DNA of 55,433 nucleotides from Methylobacter sp. (GCA_026399025.1 JAPLRU010000056.1:1-55433), one strand, 5' to 3'. Counted from the stretch's first letter, positions 1 through 9,112 are shown. Translations and numbers: made by a program. The notes: generated by a model from the letters alone, not told the origin.

Positions 1-379
1 AATCCGTTCAAGACTGGACGTAGGCCGGAATACCCATAGGGCCCAAGTAAGCCCGCCCGGTGACAGCCAGGGTTTATAGTTCCCACGCTCCGGCGTGGGA
101 ATTCAGTCTGCAACGCTCCAGCGTTGCGGGACGCTGGAGCGTCTACTACTGCATTCCCACGCCGGAGCGTGGGAACGATGCAATAATTAAAATATCCTGT
201 ACGCTTTGGGCTACGGAATGGGGCGCGATGCGCCCCCTGGCTAAGGCGCGGACAGGCTTATTCCGGCCTACAGCGAGATGTGTATAACGATGAGAGCTCC
301 AGCTTGGGAACCAGCGGAACTCCGTCCTAACCAGAAAATTAGGAGCGTAGCGAGTAATCTTTCTGCGTGCAGAGCCTTG
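1..379. repeat. Gene-free palindrome cluster (REP/BIME-like)
   Basis: No gene is supported here. Positions 80-101 form a near-perfect palindrome built on CCCACGC-TCCG-GCGTGGG. Positions 111-126 form a second small palindrome, and 151-176 repeats the first in the opposite orientation (CATTCCCACGCCGGAGCG). A related half-palindrome (GCTCCAGCTTGGGAACC) lies near 296-312. The same CCCACGCTCCGGCGTGGG unit recurs near 3955-3975 and at 16788-17055. This is the arrangement of clustered repetitive extragenic palindromes. The short reading frames inside are artefacts of the repeats. Confidence 0.7.
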
Positions 380-979
380 TTATGTGCTATTCGTAGCATG
401 CACTACTGCACACTTTATAGCCTCCATATACTTTTTAAAAGCCTCAATATTTATGATTAGGTCTGAGAATGAGACATCCATTGCACTATCATTGTGATGA
501 ACAATATTGTTTCTTTTTATAACTACTGAATTGACTAACTCTTTGTTGGCATTGAAGCTTGCTTCAGAGGTTAAGTCTACTCCCAATAGTCTATATAACT
601 TAATCGTTTTATAAGGATTAGCAGAAACACTTTCGGATATCTCTTTCTTATCAGCAGGATAGTTAGCCTCTTTAAACTCCAGATCTTTATCTTTTACTTC
701 TTTCGCAACTTTCCAGTATATAAAGTTATGAGGTATTTTCGCGTTTCTTACCCTCTCGTTGACGACTTTGGCATATTCAAAAGCAAGATCCTGTATATAA
801 GCCTCTAAATATGAACATATGTTTATCATATAAGACTTAACAAAGAAATTTACATTATCAGAAAACAGATCATCGGGTTCTTCTGATATTACTCGTTGCT
901 CAGATACTTGAATTATCGAAACCAATAGGTCATAGAGATTTTCATATTTCTCATATAACTCTGCTGCTCTAGCTTGCAT
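380..979 (-). CDS. HEPN-domain protein, predicted RNase partner of a DUF262 protein
   Basis: A 199-residue, mostly helical, AT-rich protein. Near the C-terminus RNNIVHHND fits the HEPN R-x(4-6)-H signature (Arg, four residues, His), which in active HEPN families forms the RNase site. The sequence resembles the MAE_28990 / RiboL-PSP-type HEPN proteins. Its start codon lies inside the 3' end of the upstream DUF262 gene (11-base overlap), so the two are almost certainly translated as one unit. HEPN proteins of this kind usually act as toxins or phage-defence effectors; that role is inferred from family and pairing. Confidence 0.65.
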   Translation of the reverse strand: MQARAAELYEKYENLYDLLVSIIQVSEQRVISEEPDDLFSDNVNFFVKSYMINICSYLEAYIQDLAFEYAKVVNERVRNAKIPHNFIYWKVAKEVKDKDLEFKEANYPADKKEISESVSANPYKTIKLYRLLGVDLTSEASFNANKELVNSVVIKRNNIVHHNDSAMDVSFSDLIINIEAFKKYMEAIKCAVVHATNST

Positions 980-2021
980 TAATCGCAGCCTCCAACAATT
1001 CAGCCCAACTTGCTTTCCTCCTCAAGATTGAGGATTTATTTTGCAACCCCCCTGATAATGTTCTTTTAAAGTCGTCGCTTTGGCAAAGGTTAAGATATGC
1101 TTGCTGAATTTCCGTCTTTTTACTGATAGCGACCTCATAGTCAAGCTGCCCTACACTTAGCATTAACAGGTCATAATGAACTAATCCTTTTCTCTTCTTT
1201 TCCGCAGCAGGATTTGTGAAACTAGCATCACCAAATACGTCGATGCAATTTTGAAGCGCTTTCGTATATTTATCCTTATGGTTATTAATAGATTCCTGAT
1301 TGAGCTGTGACTTGCTCTCCATATAATTATCTAAAAAATCTTTTAAATTTGTATTAAATCCAGATAGCTCAGGGTCATCTAAAAATGCAAAAAATCGAAG
1401 AACTTGCTCTTCTGGCTCAAGGCTATCTCTTTCAACATCGGAATCTTTTGCTAGCCCAAACCGCTTTATAAGTGGATGACTACCCAGTTCGGTTAACAAC
1501 TCATCAAGGCTTCCTGGATAGAGTGCATGCCTAATTTCTTGATCTGATAGCTCAACGGCTCCTTGGTTTAGTCGTGAAAATATTTCTCTAACTAGGCTTT
1601 TTGGATTTTCCTTTCGAAGAATAATGCACCGAATGGTTGTTGACTCTAGCTCGGATTGTAATGAACCAAGTTCTGAAAACTTTTTACCTTCTAATTCTTT
1701 AAAGGTAGTCATCCCTTCTAACGCAAACTCGTCATTGAAGAAGCGAGTAATAGTTGTTAAGCGTTGTACGCCATCAATCACCATGTGTCGCCCGTTTTCA
1801 TCCTCAGCAAGATAACATGATGGCAAAGGAATTCTCATTAGGCATGATTCAATGAACTTTGAAGACCTTACCCAACCATCTTTATCCCATTTGTATTTTC
1901 TCTGGAAATCAGGGTCTAGTTTAAGTTTGGCTGGTTCCGCTTTTATTCTTACCACAAGAGTCTCAAATGGATAATCAATTGGGTATAAATTTAGAGTCTT
2001 ATCTTCAACTGTCTCTGTCAT
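969..2021 (-). CDS. DUF262 (ParB/Srx-like, GmrS-type N-domain) protein
   Basis: 350 residues. The N-terminal half has the DUF262 hallmarks: DPDFQRKYKW (about 37-46), HMVIDGVQRLTTI (the DGQQRL motif, with V for the first Q) and FSRLNQGAVELSDQEIR. DUF262 is the nucleotide-handling domain of GmrSD type IV restriction enzymes. The usual DUF1524 HNH nuclease domain is absent; the C-terminal half is helical and unassigned. The downstream HEPN gene overlaps by 11 bases and could supply the effector. AGAG lies a few bases before the ATG at 2021. Composition is more AT-rich than the housekeeping genes, suggesting transfer. Defence or toxin control is the likely role, by inference. Confidence 0.75.
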   Translation of the reverse strand: MTETVEDKTLNLYPIDYPFETLVVRIKAEPAKLKLDPDFQRKYKWDKDGWVRSSKFIESCLMRIPLPSCYLAEDENGRHMVIDGVQRLTTITRFFNDEFALEGMTTFKELEGKKFSELGSLQSELESTTIRCIILRKENPKSLVREIFSRLNQGAVELSDQEIRHALYPGSLDELLTELGSHPLIKRFGLAKDSDVERDSLEPEEQVLRFFAFLDDPELSGFNTNLKDFLDNYMESKSQLNQESINNHKDKYTKALQNCIDVFGDASFTNPAAEKKRKGLVHYDLLMLSVGQLDYEVAISKKTEIQQAYLNLCQSDDFKRTLSGGLQNKSSILRRKASWAELLEAAINAS

Positions 2022-2136
2022 ATCGCTCTCATATTATTTTTTCAAGGTTATAATCTATATGCCTGAGCACATAACTGGTTATTTTCAGGCCTACATATCT
2101 ACTGCAAATCAAACCACTCTTTTTGGAAGTACAAAT

Positions 2137-2182
2137 AGCTTGGAGTGTAGAGGCTGACCAATCAGCCTCTACACTCCAAGCT
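2137..2182. repeat. Perfect 21-bp hairpin between two minus-strand genes
   Basis: Positions 2137-2157 and 2162-2182 are perfect inverted repeats (arm starting AGCTTGGAGTGTAGAGGCTG) around a four-base loop. It lies just downstream of the Cry-like gene and upstream of the DUF262 gene, both on the minus strand. There is no clean T-run after the stem, so it may be a weak terminator or one of the dispersed palindromes of this genome. Confidence 0.6.
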
Positions 2183-2199
2183 CCCACACAGATTCTATT

Positions 2200-3510
2200 T
2201 TAGATTTTCGGAATCGGATTAGCCGTCAGTTTTCGCCATTGTTCCGTGGTGTCCAGCGGATTTCCAAGCGTTGAGATAAGTTGGTTGACCACGCTATTCA
2301 CATGGGCGTCGAGAGCGGCTTGCGCGCTTTCTTGAGCGGAGGGGCCGTCCTTGCTGCCTTCATACAAGCCGCTGCTTTCTCCGGTGACATCGTCTTGCCA
2401 GAAATAACGGGGCTTACTGACACAGCTATTGCCCATGCAATCGACGAATGGGTTGTACTCTAGCTTCACTTTGCCTTTTCTATCGGCAATTAATTCATTA
2501 TAGGTTTTGACGGCATGGTCATAATAAAGCTGGGCATTGAGCTTAACCGAAATTGCGAAAGACGATTCTTCGGGATTCGGGTGATCCGGATCGACCAAGG
2601 CCTGTTCCTGTAACAAGGCCAAATGAACCCCGGCCGCTATCATGAACACACTGAATCCCTCTTTGGCGTATCGGGTCAGCATGAGGGTTTGCACGGCCTC
2701 GGTATAGAGCAGGTTGACAAAGGGCGTGACGTCGTTAAACAGGTCTCTTCGGGAGGTTGACGGGTTGGTCACTTCTTTTCTCGGCGTGTAGGAGTTTTTC
2801 ACCCAAGCCTGAGTACCGTTGATCCGTCCGTTGATTTCGTCGATGGTGTTTGCGGTCAAGGCTTGGCCGACGATCTTTTTTATTTCATCGTAAACTTGAT
2901 CGAAATAGCTGGGAACGCCCGGCGGGAAGATGGAATCGAAGATCAGCGCGCCGATTTTGCCGCCTATGCCGGCGACCAATCCGCTACCTAATTGCTTGGC
3001 TATATCGGTAGCGGCAGAATTCGCTACGTTTCTGAGCGGTGCATGAACCGCTTGGTCGAGAGTTGCTTGCGGCAGCAGTTCCAAATTGCCGTTGTGCAAT
3101 CGTAAATGGCTAAACAGGTAGTAATGCTCGGAATAATTGGTTTTTCGTCTCAACACCGGCGTATCGGCAGGCGCATCCCCGAAAGGCTCGATCAAATAGG
3201 AAAAAAAGTCTTCTTCAATAATCTCGCCCTCAAGCAGAGGAAATTCCCTGGCAAGGGTCATTACTGCGCATCTTTTTCTGGCTTCTATTTCGACTGTTTG
3301 TTTCGGCGTGAGCTCATAAAAATCGCTAGCTTCGGCGATGGGGAGCGGCTTATCGGAAAGATTTTCGATAACTCCGGTGGATAAACTATCGAAATCCTGA
3401 TCCGATAGGGCTGCATTGGCAGGCAATAGGTTTTGATAGGAGGCTTGCAGCTTCTGTTCTACGTATTGCTTTTTAGAATCGGAAAAGATCTTGTGAAATA
3501 CTATTTGCAT
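2200..3510 (-). CDS. Protein with a Cry delta-endotoxin domain I-like region
   Basis: 436 residues from the ATG at 3510. A longer form from TTG at 3594 adds 28 residues, but neither start has a strong ribosome binding site. Residues about 175-345 look like the helical pore-forming N-domain of insecticidal delta-endotoxins: a Gly-rich hydrophobic helix ending in IFDSIFPP, an amphipathic stretch (YFDQVYDEIKKIVGQAL), a hydrophobic helix with FSVFMIAAGVHLALLQEQAL (Cry proteins have an analogous YAQAANLHLLLL) and a final helix YYDHAVKTYNELIADRKG (compare ADHCVKWYN in Cry). The 170 residues before are unassigned. Only about 90 residues follow, so Cry receptor-binding domains II and III are missing. 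No signal peptide. Function unknown; a toxin-like pore former is an inference by eye. Confidence 0.5.
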   Translation of the reverse strand: MQIVFHKIFSDSKKQYVEQKLQASYQNLLPANAALSDQDFDSLSTGVIENLSDKPLPIAEASDFYELTPKQTVEIEARKRCAVMTLAREFPLLEGEIIEEDFFSYLIEPFGDAPADTPVLRRKTNYSEHYYLFSHLRLHNGNLELLPQATLDQAVHAPLRNVANSAATDIAKQLGSGLVAGIGGKIGALIFDSIFPPGVPSYFDQVYDEIKKIVGQALTANTIDEINGRINGTQAWVKNSYTPRKEVTNPSTSRRDLFNDVTPFVNLLYTEAVQTLMLTRYAKEGFSVFMIAAGVHLALLQEQALVDPDHPNPEESSFAISVKLNAQLYYDHAVKTYNELIADRKGKVKLEYNPFVDCMGNSCVSKPRYFWQDDVTGESSGLYEGSKDGPSAQESAQAALDAHVNSVVNQLISTLGNPLDTTEQWRKLTANPIPKI

Positions 3511-4177
3511 GTCGGTTTTCTTTTTAGAGGTGAATCGCCCGCGAGTTCGGGCGCTGGAGAGGGCTATTTTCAAGTTATAGACGACGAAGGTCAATGATGT
3601 GAGTAGGATTTTATTGCGCCGGCTCTCAAGTCATAAGCATCTACACAAGTTCCGGCCCTCTCTCCTTTGAGAAAAAAGGTTGAGATAAGTAAGGTGTAAG
3701 CAGTTGATTTTATTCTCCTCACCCCAACCCTCTCCAGCAGGAGAGGGCGCTTATCGACTTATAACTCCTTGTATTTATAATACAAAAAGTTGTGTAGATG
3801 GTTATGCTCTCAAGCGGGAGCCTCATCGTTATACATACATCTACCGGGGGTTGGCGACAATCAGTCTGTAGGGCGCGCACGGCACGCGCTACATTGCATT
3901 CCGGTATCCCTGCCGGAATGAGGGTGTTCCGCAGATACTTGTGTATAAAGACGAGCGCCGGAGCGTGGGAACGATGTCGAATAGACTGGATAAATTACAG
4001 TAACTTATCATTAATAGCAGGTAAGCATTCACCACGACGGCACGCAGTTTTATTGTCTTTGCGCCTTCTTGGTGAATAAATATTTTTAAGCGCCTGTAGA
4101 TATAATGATTTTTAAGGAAAAAATTATAATGCGCTGTGTGCGAGAGTTTGATGTAAATTCGAATTAACCGAGGTTTT
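3511..4177. repeat. Gene-free stretch with several palindromic repeats
   Basis: No supported gene. It contains the palindrome CCCTCTCCAGCAGGAGAGGG (3728-3747), which recurs at 25207 and 43651. A half-copy of the CGCCGGAGCGTGGGAACGATG element lies near 3955-3975. A degenerate hairpin of the CACCACGAAGGCACGAAG family spans about 4028-4076 (arms ATTCACCACGACGGCACG and CGCCTTCTTGGTGAAT). The promoter of the downstream receptor gene should lie in the AT-rich last 100 bases, but no clear boxes stand out. Confidence 0.55.
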
Positions 4178-6790
4178 ATGAGCATAAATAAAAACAAATT
4201 GTTGCCTTTATTGGGGCTGTTTCTATCATTATCGCCCTCACTGGTCCAAGCCCATACCGGCAGCCACTTAATAAGCGGCTGGTATAACGGCTTCAATCAT
4301 CCTTTGCACGGATGGGATCATCTCCTGACTATGCTGGCAGTCGGTGTTTGGGCCGCGCAATTGGGTGGCCGAGCTGTTTGGCAGCTTCCGTTGGCGTTCG
4401 TCGGCGTGATGAGTATCGGGGGGCTGGTCGGTGTGATCGGCGTGACCGTACCCGGCGTCGAAATGATGATTCTGCTTTCCGTGGTTGTTTTCGGTTTTTT
4501 GGTTATCAGCAGTATTCGTTTTCAAGCTACGGTCAGTGTGCTTATCGTGGTTTTTTTTGCCTTTTTTCATGGTTACGCGCACGGTCAGGAAATGCCCGCT
4601 TCGGCCAGTCTTTTGTCATTCGCGCTGGGATTTATGCTGGCAACGATGCTGTTGCACGGTGTGGGTATTCTGGCTGCGCGTCTGGCTTTGTTGGTCTTTG
4701 CCTGTTTGCTCGGCAACAGCGTCTATGCTCAGCCATCTGCCGACGCTGCAAGCGGCAAAGCTAAAACCAAAGCGAAGGACAAGGAACCGGTGGTGCTTTC
4801 GGAAATGCTTGTTAGCCAACGCGCCGATTCACAAGTCGGTATTGCCGATAGCGCCTCTCAAGGCAATGTCGGGCAGGAGCAATTGAAATATCGCCCGATC
4901 AGCCGTCCCGGCGAAATCCTCGAAACCGTACCCGGCCTGATCGCTTCGCAGCACAGTGGCGAAGGCAAGGCGAACCAGTATTATTTGCGCGGCTTTAATC
5001 TCGATCACGGTACGGACTTTTTGACGCAGATAGACGGTGTGCCGGTCAACCAAGTCTCCAACGCGCACGGGCAAGGCTGGACCGATACAAACTTTCTGAT
5101 TCCCGAGTTAATAAAGACGCTCCGCTATCAAAAAGGCAACTATTATGCGGAAAACGGGGATTTTTCAAGCACCGGTGCGGCCAATATCCAATACTTCAAC
5201 GAGCTGCCGGGTACTATGGCCAAGTTTACCGGCGGCAGTTTCGATTATTATCGGGGGCTGTCCACCGGATCGCGCAAATTGGGCGACGGTAACCTGCTTT
5301 ATGGCGGAGAAGTCGTAAATAACGGCGGTCCGTGGACAGTGAGCAATGATTATCGTAAATATAACGGTGTGCTGCGTTATAGCAAAGAGCACGACGATTC
5401 CGGCTGGAGCGTCACTGCGATGGCCTATAAAGCCGACTGGAAAGCAACCGATCAAATTCCCAAGCGCGCCGTAGATTCCGGTTTGATTGGCCGGTTCGGG
5501 AACATCGACCCGACCGATGGCGGCAACAGCCAGCGTTACAGTCTGACCGCCGAATGGCACCGGCAGAACGCAGCCGGGGCTACCCAGTTAATGGCGTATG
5601 GGCTTTATACTGATATGCATTTATACTCGAATTTCACTTATTTCCTGAATGATCCGATTCGGGGCGATCAGTTTGCGCAGCCAGACAAACGCTGGGTATC
5701 CGGTCTTAAGGCGAGCCATAGTTTTTTTCATCAACTGGGCGGCGCCGACTCCGAAACTACGCTTGGGCTGCAAATCCGTAACGATAATATCCATAACGGT
5801 CTGTTGTTAACGCAAGCCCAACAGCGTTACTTCACAGTACGTGAAGATGATGTGTGGATGACCGGTATCAGCCCTTATGCGGAAAACAAAACCCATTGGA
5901 ATGACTGGTTGCGCACCCGTCTCGGTGTGCGTTTTGATGGATTTCGTTTTAATGTGGCGAACAGCAATATTCCCGATAACAACGGTAACACTACGGACGG
6001 TCTTGTCAGTCCCAAGTTCGGCATAGTGTTTGGGCCTTGGGCGGATACTGAATATTATCTCAACGGCGGCCTAGGGTTTCACAGTAACGATGCTCGTGGC
6101 GTGAATATCCGGGTTGACCCGGCTACCGGGAAATCGGTTGATGTTGACGGTAATCCGATCAAACCGGCCGTTCCGCTTGCACGTACTTACGGTGCGGAAG
6201 TCGGTGTACGCAGCAACTGGATTCAGGGTTTGCAAAGCACGTTGTCGCTATGGTGGCTGGATATTGATTCCGAACTGTTGTTCGTAGGCGATGCAGGCAC
6301 GACTGAAGCCGGCCGTCCAAGCAGACGGTACGGAGTAGAGTGGGCAAATTACTATTCGCTTACCGATTGGTTGACGTTCGATGCTGATTTCAGTTATTCC
6401 AAGTCGCGTTTTCGCGGTGATGCTCCCGAAGGTAATTATATTCCGGGCTCAATCGAAACCGTCGCCGCCTCGGGCGTTACGTTCCATGACCTGTTCGGCG
6501 GCTTTTTCGGCGGGCCGCGCCTGCGTTACTTCGGTCCCCGGTCACTGATCGAGGATAACAGTGTCCGCTCGAAGCCGACCGCCATGTTATCGGCAATGCT
6601 GGGCTACGCGTTCAATAAGAACTGGACAGTACAAGCGGAGATGTTCAATCTCCTTAATAGAAAGGACAGTGCCATCGACTACTATTACAGGTCCCGACTG
6701 CCCGGCGAAGACGCAGCCGGTATCGATGATATACACTTGCATCCGGTTGAACCAGTCAGTTTTCGTATGAGTCTAACTGCGTCATTTTAA
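4178..6790 (+). CDS. HupE/UreJ-like permease domain fused to a TonB-dependent receptor
   Basis: 870 residues, good start (GAGGT before the ATG). Residues 1-25 look like a signal peptide ending LVQA. Residues 26-165 match the HupE/UreJ nickel/cobalt permease family: HPLHGWDH (41-48, the H-x3-G-x-D-H metal motif) and FHGYAHGQE (130-138), with about five hydrophobic segments. The expected last permease helix is replaced by RLALLVFACLLGN followed by SVYA-Q (184/185), which reads like a second signal peptide. A TonB box-like EPVVLSEMLV (203-212), a plug domain (about 225-335, with LETVPGL and YYLRGFN) and a 22-strand-type barrel follow, ending in a terminal Phe as outer-membrane proteins do. A permease and a receptor in one chain must end in different membranes, so internal processing or a recent gene fusion is likely. 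Substrate is probably a metal chelate (Ni/Co by the HupE link), inferred. Confidence 0.8.
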   Translation: MSINKNKLLPLLGLFLSLSPSLVQAHTGSHLISGWYNGFNHPLHGWDHLLTMLAVGVWAAQLGGRAVWQLPLAFVGVMSIGGLVGVIGVTVPGVEMMILLSVVVFGFLVISSIRFQATVSVLIVVFFAFFHGYAHGQEMPASASLLSFALGFMLATMLLHGVGILAARLALLVFACLLGNSVYAQPSADAASGKAKTKAKDKEPVVLSEMLVSQRADSQVGIADSASQGNVGQEQLKYRPISRPGEILETVPGLIASQHSGEGKANQYYLRGFNLDHGTDFLTQIDGVPVNQVSNAHGQGWTDTNFLIPELIKTLRYQKGNYYAENGDFSSTGAANIQYFNELPGTMAKFTGGSFDYYRGLSTGSRKLGDGNLLYGGEVVNNGGPWTVSNDYRKYNGVLRYSKEHDDSGWSVTAMAYKADWKATDQIPKRAVDSGLIGRFGNIDPTDGGNSQRYSLTAEWHRQNAAGATQLMAYGLYTDMHLYSNFTYFLNDPIRGDQFAQPDKRWVSGLKASHSFFHQLGGADSETTLGLQIRNDNIHNGLLLTQAQQRYFTVREDDVWMTGISPYAENKTHWNDWLRTRLGVRFDGFRFNVANSNIPDNNGNTTDGLVSPKFGIVFGPWADTEYYLNGGLGFHSNDARGVNIRVDPATGKSVDVDGNPIKPAVPLARTYGAEVGVRSNWIQGLQSTLSLWWLDIDSELLFVGDAGTTEAGRPSRRYGVEWANYYSLTDWLTFDADFSYSKSRFRGDAPEGNYIPGSIETVAASGVTFHDLFGGFFGGPRLRYFGPRSLIEDNSVRSKPTAMLSAMLGYAFNKNWTVQAEMFNLLNRKDSAIDYYYRSRLPGEDAAGIDDIHLHPVEPVSFRMSLTASF

Positions 6791-6826
6791 CGGAACAAAG
6801 GATTCTATTAGGGGGGTATAATAAAA

Positions 6827-6854
6827 TTGCCCACAAATAGGGTGGGACTATAAT
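6827..6854 (+). promoter_or_regulatory. Possible sigma70 promoter before the PepSY gene
   Basis: TTGCCC (6827-6832), a 16-base spacer and a perfect TATAAT (6849-6854). The predicted start site would fall on the Shine-Dalgarno of the next gene, so it is doubtful. A second TATAAT lies at 6817-6822 but lacks a good -35. Confidence 0.25.
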
Positions 6855-6871
6855 TTTTTAGGAGAGCTTTC

Positions 6872-7399
6872 ATGAACACAATCCAAAAAATCCTGATCGC
6901 GAACATTGCATTTGCAGTCTGTGCGCCTGCAATGGCCGATATTAAAATGCCGGAAACCAAGAGCAGCATGGAAACCTGTTTGAAAGCGGCTTTAGGAAAA
7001 CGCGATGGCGAAGTTGTCAAACTTGAGTTCAAAGACGAGCGTGGCGCTCCCACTTATGAATTCGAAATTCTAGGCAAAGACGGCAAGAGCTGGGAGCTTG
7101 AATGCGATGCCAACAAGGGCAAAATAACCGAGGAAGAACAGGAAGTAGAAAATGGTGACGATTCCTTATTCAAGGAAAAAACCAAAATAAGCTTGGAGCA
7201 AGCCAAGGAAATCGCGCTAAAAGCCCATGCGGGCGAAGTTGTAGAAGTCGAGTATGAAATCGAGTCCGATGGTAGCGCTTCCTACGAGTTCGACATCAAA
7301 ACTGCCGACAAGGGGGAAATTAAGTTGGAAGTGGATGCTGCTAGCGGAAAAATCGTCGAAGACAACGAGAAAGAAATCTACCAAATAGGCAAGGAATAA
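6872..7399 (+). CDS. Secreted protein with two PepSY domains
   Basis: 175 residues after a strong ribosome binding site (AGGAGAG, 6 bases before the ATG). A Sec signal peptide ends at AMA-D (about residue 22). Two homologous PepSY units follow, about 30-90 and 105-170, each with the pattern of an alpha-helix ([37 protein letters not shown]), then YEFEI or YEFDI, a charged turn and a C-terminal GKI. PepSY domains are small periplasmic modules found in protease inhibitors and in metal and redox proteins. The acidic composition fits a periplasmic protein. It lies 80 bases after the receptor gene and may be co-expressed, but its exact role cannot be read from sequence. Confidence 0.8.
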   Translation: MNTIQKILIANIAFAVCAPAMADIKMPETKSSMETCLKAALGKRDGEVVKLEFKDERGAPTYEFEILGKDGKSWELECDANKGKITEEEQEVENGDDSLFKEKTKISLEQAKEIALKAHAGEVVEVEYEIESDGSASYEFDIKTADKGEIKLEVDAASGKIVEDNEKEIYQIGKE

Positions 7400-7712
7400 G
7401 CCGAACGAATTATAAACATGTCGCCATTTATGATGGATCCAAACCGTTTCTCATCGGATTTTGAGCTTCATAGTTGGCGGCATATTTATTGGTAGTCGTT
7501 AAGGCTCATCTGACAGGTAAAACACTGGACTTGACCTAACAGATTCTAAAACGAGTCTCAGCTTTATCTGGCATTGACTGTCTCAGTTCGACCCAAACCG
7601 GACTGTCGAGGTGAGGCACCCTACCAAGCGAAAAACCCTATTAATATTGATGGATTAATTATTGTATTTGCACCACTATATACCTTAATAGGTTTTAGTT
7701 TGAGGATAAGCG
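7400..7712. other. Gene-free stretch carrying the left flank of an inverted repeat pair
   Basis: No gene seen. It holds the left copy (7570-7610) of the repeat that recurs inverted at 10506-10546. The last 100 bases are AT-rich and should contain the promoter of the hydrolase gene. Confidence 0.5.
7570..7610 (+). repeat. Left arm of ~40-bp inverted repeat flanking the AT-rich module
   Basis: GCATTGACTGTCTCAGTTCG and the following bases to GGACTGTCGAG match the reverse complement of 10506-10546 at about 34 of 39 positions. Each arm also contains a small internal dyad (CGGTT...AACCG). The pair encloses exactly two genes. Confidence 0.65.
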
Positions 7713-8951
7713 ATGAGTGATAAATTAGGTGGTAAATGGGAACGCGAGCCTAGTAGTGATACAGTGGTGGTCTTTGTTCATGGTATAAATTCAAGCAGCA
7801 CAGAATGTTGGACAAATGCCTCCACCGGTTCATATTGGCCTACTCTTCTAAAAGAAGAGCCGGAAATCGAATCAGTAGGTATTTATGTTTATTCCTATGA
7901 AACAGGTTTTGCCAGCGGTTCGTATGATTTAGACAATGTCGTCCAAAATCTTAAAAGTAGTTTATTTAAACTAGACAACGTCGCCGAATGCAAAAACATC
8001 ATTTTCGTTTGCCATAGTATGGGAGGCATTATTGCTCGCAAGCTTGTATTACGGGAACAACTTGAATTTTTTCCACAATATAAACTTGGATTTTTTCTTT
8101 TGGCTTCTCCATCCTTGGGTTCGGATTATGCAAACCATCTAATTATAAAACTATTTGGTAATGCACAAGCGCTTGACTTGCGTTCAAGTGCAGACAACCA
8201 TTGGCTGAATGATCTTGATAACCAGTTTTTTAATCTTACTAAGAAACTTCCAGAAGAAATATATGGGGTAGAATTGATAGAAGATAAATTTATTCGCGTT
8301 AATCGCTTAGAGTTTTTAAATCCCATCTTAAATAGGATATTCAATCCAATAGTTACTACGTTATCAGGACACAGATATTGGGAAGAGCCTGAAAAAGTTT
8401 CCGAGTCTGACCATATTTCTATTGCTAAACCAGAGAATAAAGAAGCAACTCAGCATAGGCTTTTAATAAAATTCATAATCAATAAAATACACCCCATTCC
8501 GACTCCTAATTTAGGTGGTATCTCTCGATTAATTACTTTCGAGTATAGAGAACCCTTGGTTGTTTTTGAACAACTATCAACAGTAAAAAATATAAAATTT
8601 CCACCGCTTTGGTATAGCAGCTCAGAGGATGAAGACCAGCACCAACCAGTTACGAACCGCTTTAGAGTTGATATAAAAGGGACAAATCAGAGCTGGTTTA
8701 TTCCTACTATTCATATTGCCTGGGAAAAACCTTGTTTGCCAGAACAGGATAGCTTAGAAACACGAATGGATAATTTAAAAGATTATAAGGAACTATATAA
8801 CCTATTACAGGATATAAAAAAAATTGGCGGAGATATCACTTGGTATGGAATAAGCCAAGATAAAATGCACAAAGCAAGAACCCCTTTAAAAAGGGAAGCA
8901 AAAAAAGAAGAGGAATTAGGGGAAAAGCCCTGTAATGAATTTTTTGTTTAA
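7713..8951 (+). CDS. Alpha/beta-hydrolase (SERAC1/DUF676-like lipase fold)
   Basis: 412 residues, preceded by GAGGATAAGCG. The first 250 residues carry hydrolase landmarks: VVVFVHGIN (oxyanion strand, 18-26), IIFVCHSMGGIIARKLV (nucleophile elbow, Ser102, with Cys in place of the usual first Gly of GxSxG) and SDHISIAKP with His234 as the likely catalytic His. This combination is typical of PGAP1/SERAC1-like serine hydrolases, which often sit in bacterial conflict systems. The C-terminal 150 residues have no recognised domain and end in a Lys/Glu-rich tail. No signal peptide, so it is cytoplasmic. It is much more AT-rich than its neighbours and paired with an unknown gene inside an inverted repeat. 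A defence role is possible but unproven. Confidence 0.75.
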   Translation: MSDKLGGKWEREPSSDTVVVFVHGINSSSTECWTNASTGSYWPTLLKEEPEIESVGIYVYSYETGFASGSYDLDNVVQNLKSSLFKLDNVAECKNIIFVCHSMGGIIARKLVLREQLEFFPQYKLGFFLLASPSLGSDYANHLIIKLFGNAQALDLRSSADNHWLNDLDNQFFNLTKKLPEEIYGVELIEDKFIRVNRLEFLNPILNRIFNPIVTTLSGHRYWEEPEKVSESDHISIAKPENKEATQHRLLIKFIINKIHPIPTPNLGGISRLITFEYREPLVVFEQLSTVKNIKFPPLWYSSSEDEDQHQPVTNRFRVDIKGTNQSWFIPTIHIAWEKPCLPEQDSLETRMDNLKDYKELYNLLQDIKKIGGDITWYGISQDKMHKARTPLKREAKKEEELGEKPCNEFFV

Positions 8952-9070
8952 AAGGGAAAAGCAAACTTTCGCTTACTTTTCCCGCTTAATTGTCTAACCC
9001 ATAAACTCACATGATGGGTTCAAGGATCCGGTTTTGCTTATAGTTAGCTATAAAATAAGCGCCGCCTCTA

Positions 9071-9112
9071 CGAAAAAAACCTTAGGGAGTTACAGCCCCA
9101 GGAGGTTTTTCG
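9071..9112 (+). terminator. Hairpin between the two genes of the AT-rich module
   Basis: CGAAAAAAACCTTAGGG (9071-9087) pairs with CCCCAGGAGGTTTTTCG (9096-9112). The A-tract/T-tract shape resembles a bidirectional intrinsic terminator, about 120 bases after the hydrolase stop. If active it would separate the two genes into different transcripts. Confidence 0.4.

Noticed and set aside
60-287. Short ORFs over the first 460 bases
   Set aside because: They read through palindromic repeats, have no recognisable product or ribosome binding site, and the repeats explain the open frame.
3798-4296. Overlapping ORFs on both strands before the TonB receptor
   Set aside because: They cover repeat DNA and the receptor's signal peptide in the wrong frame; no family resemblance.
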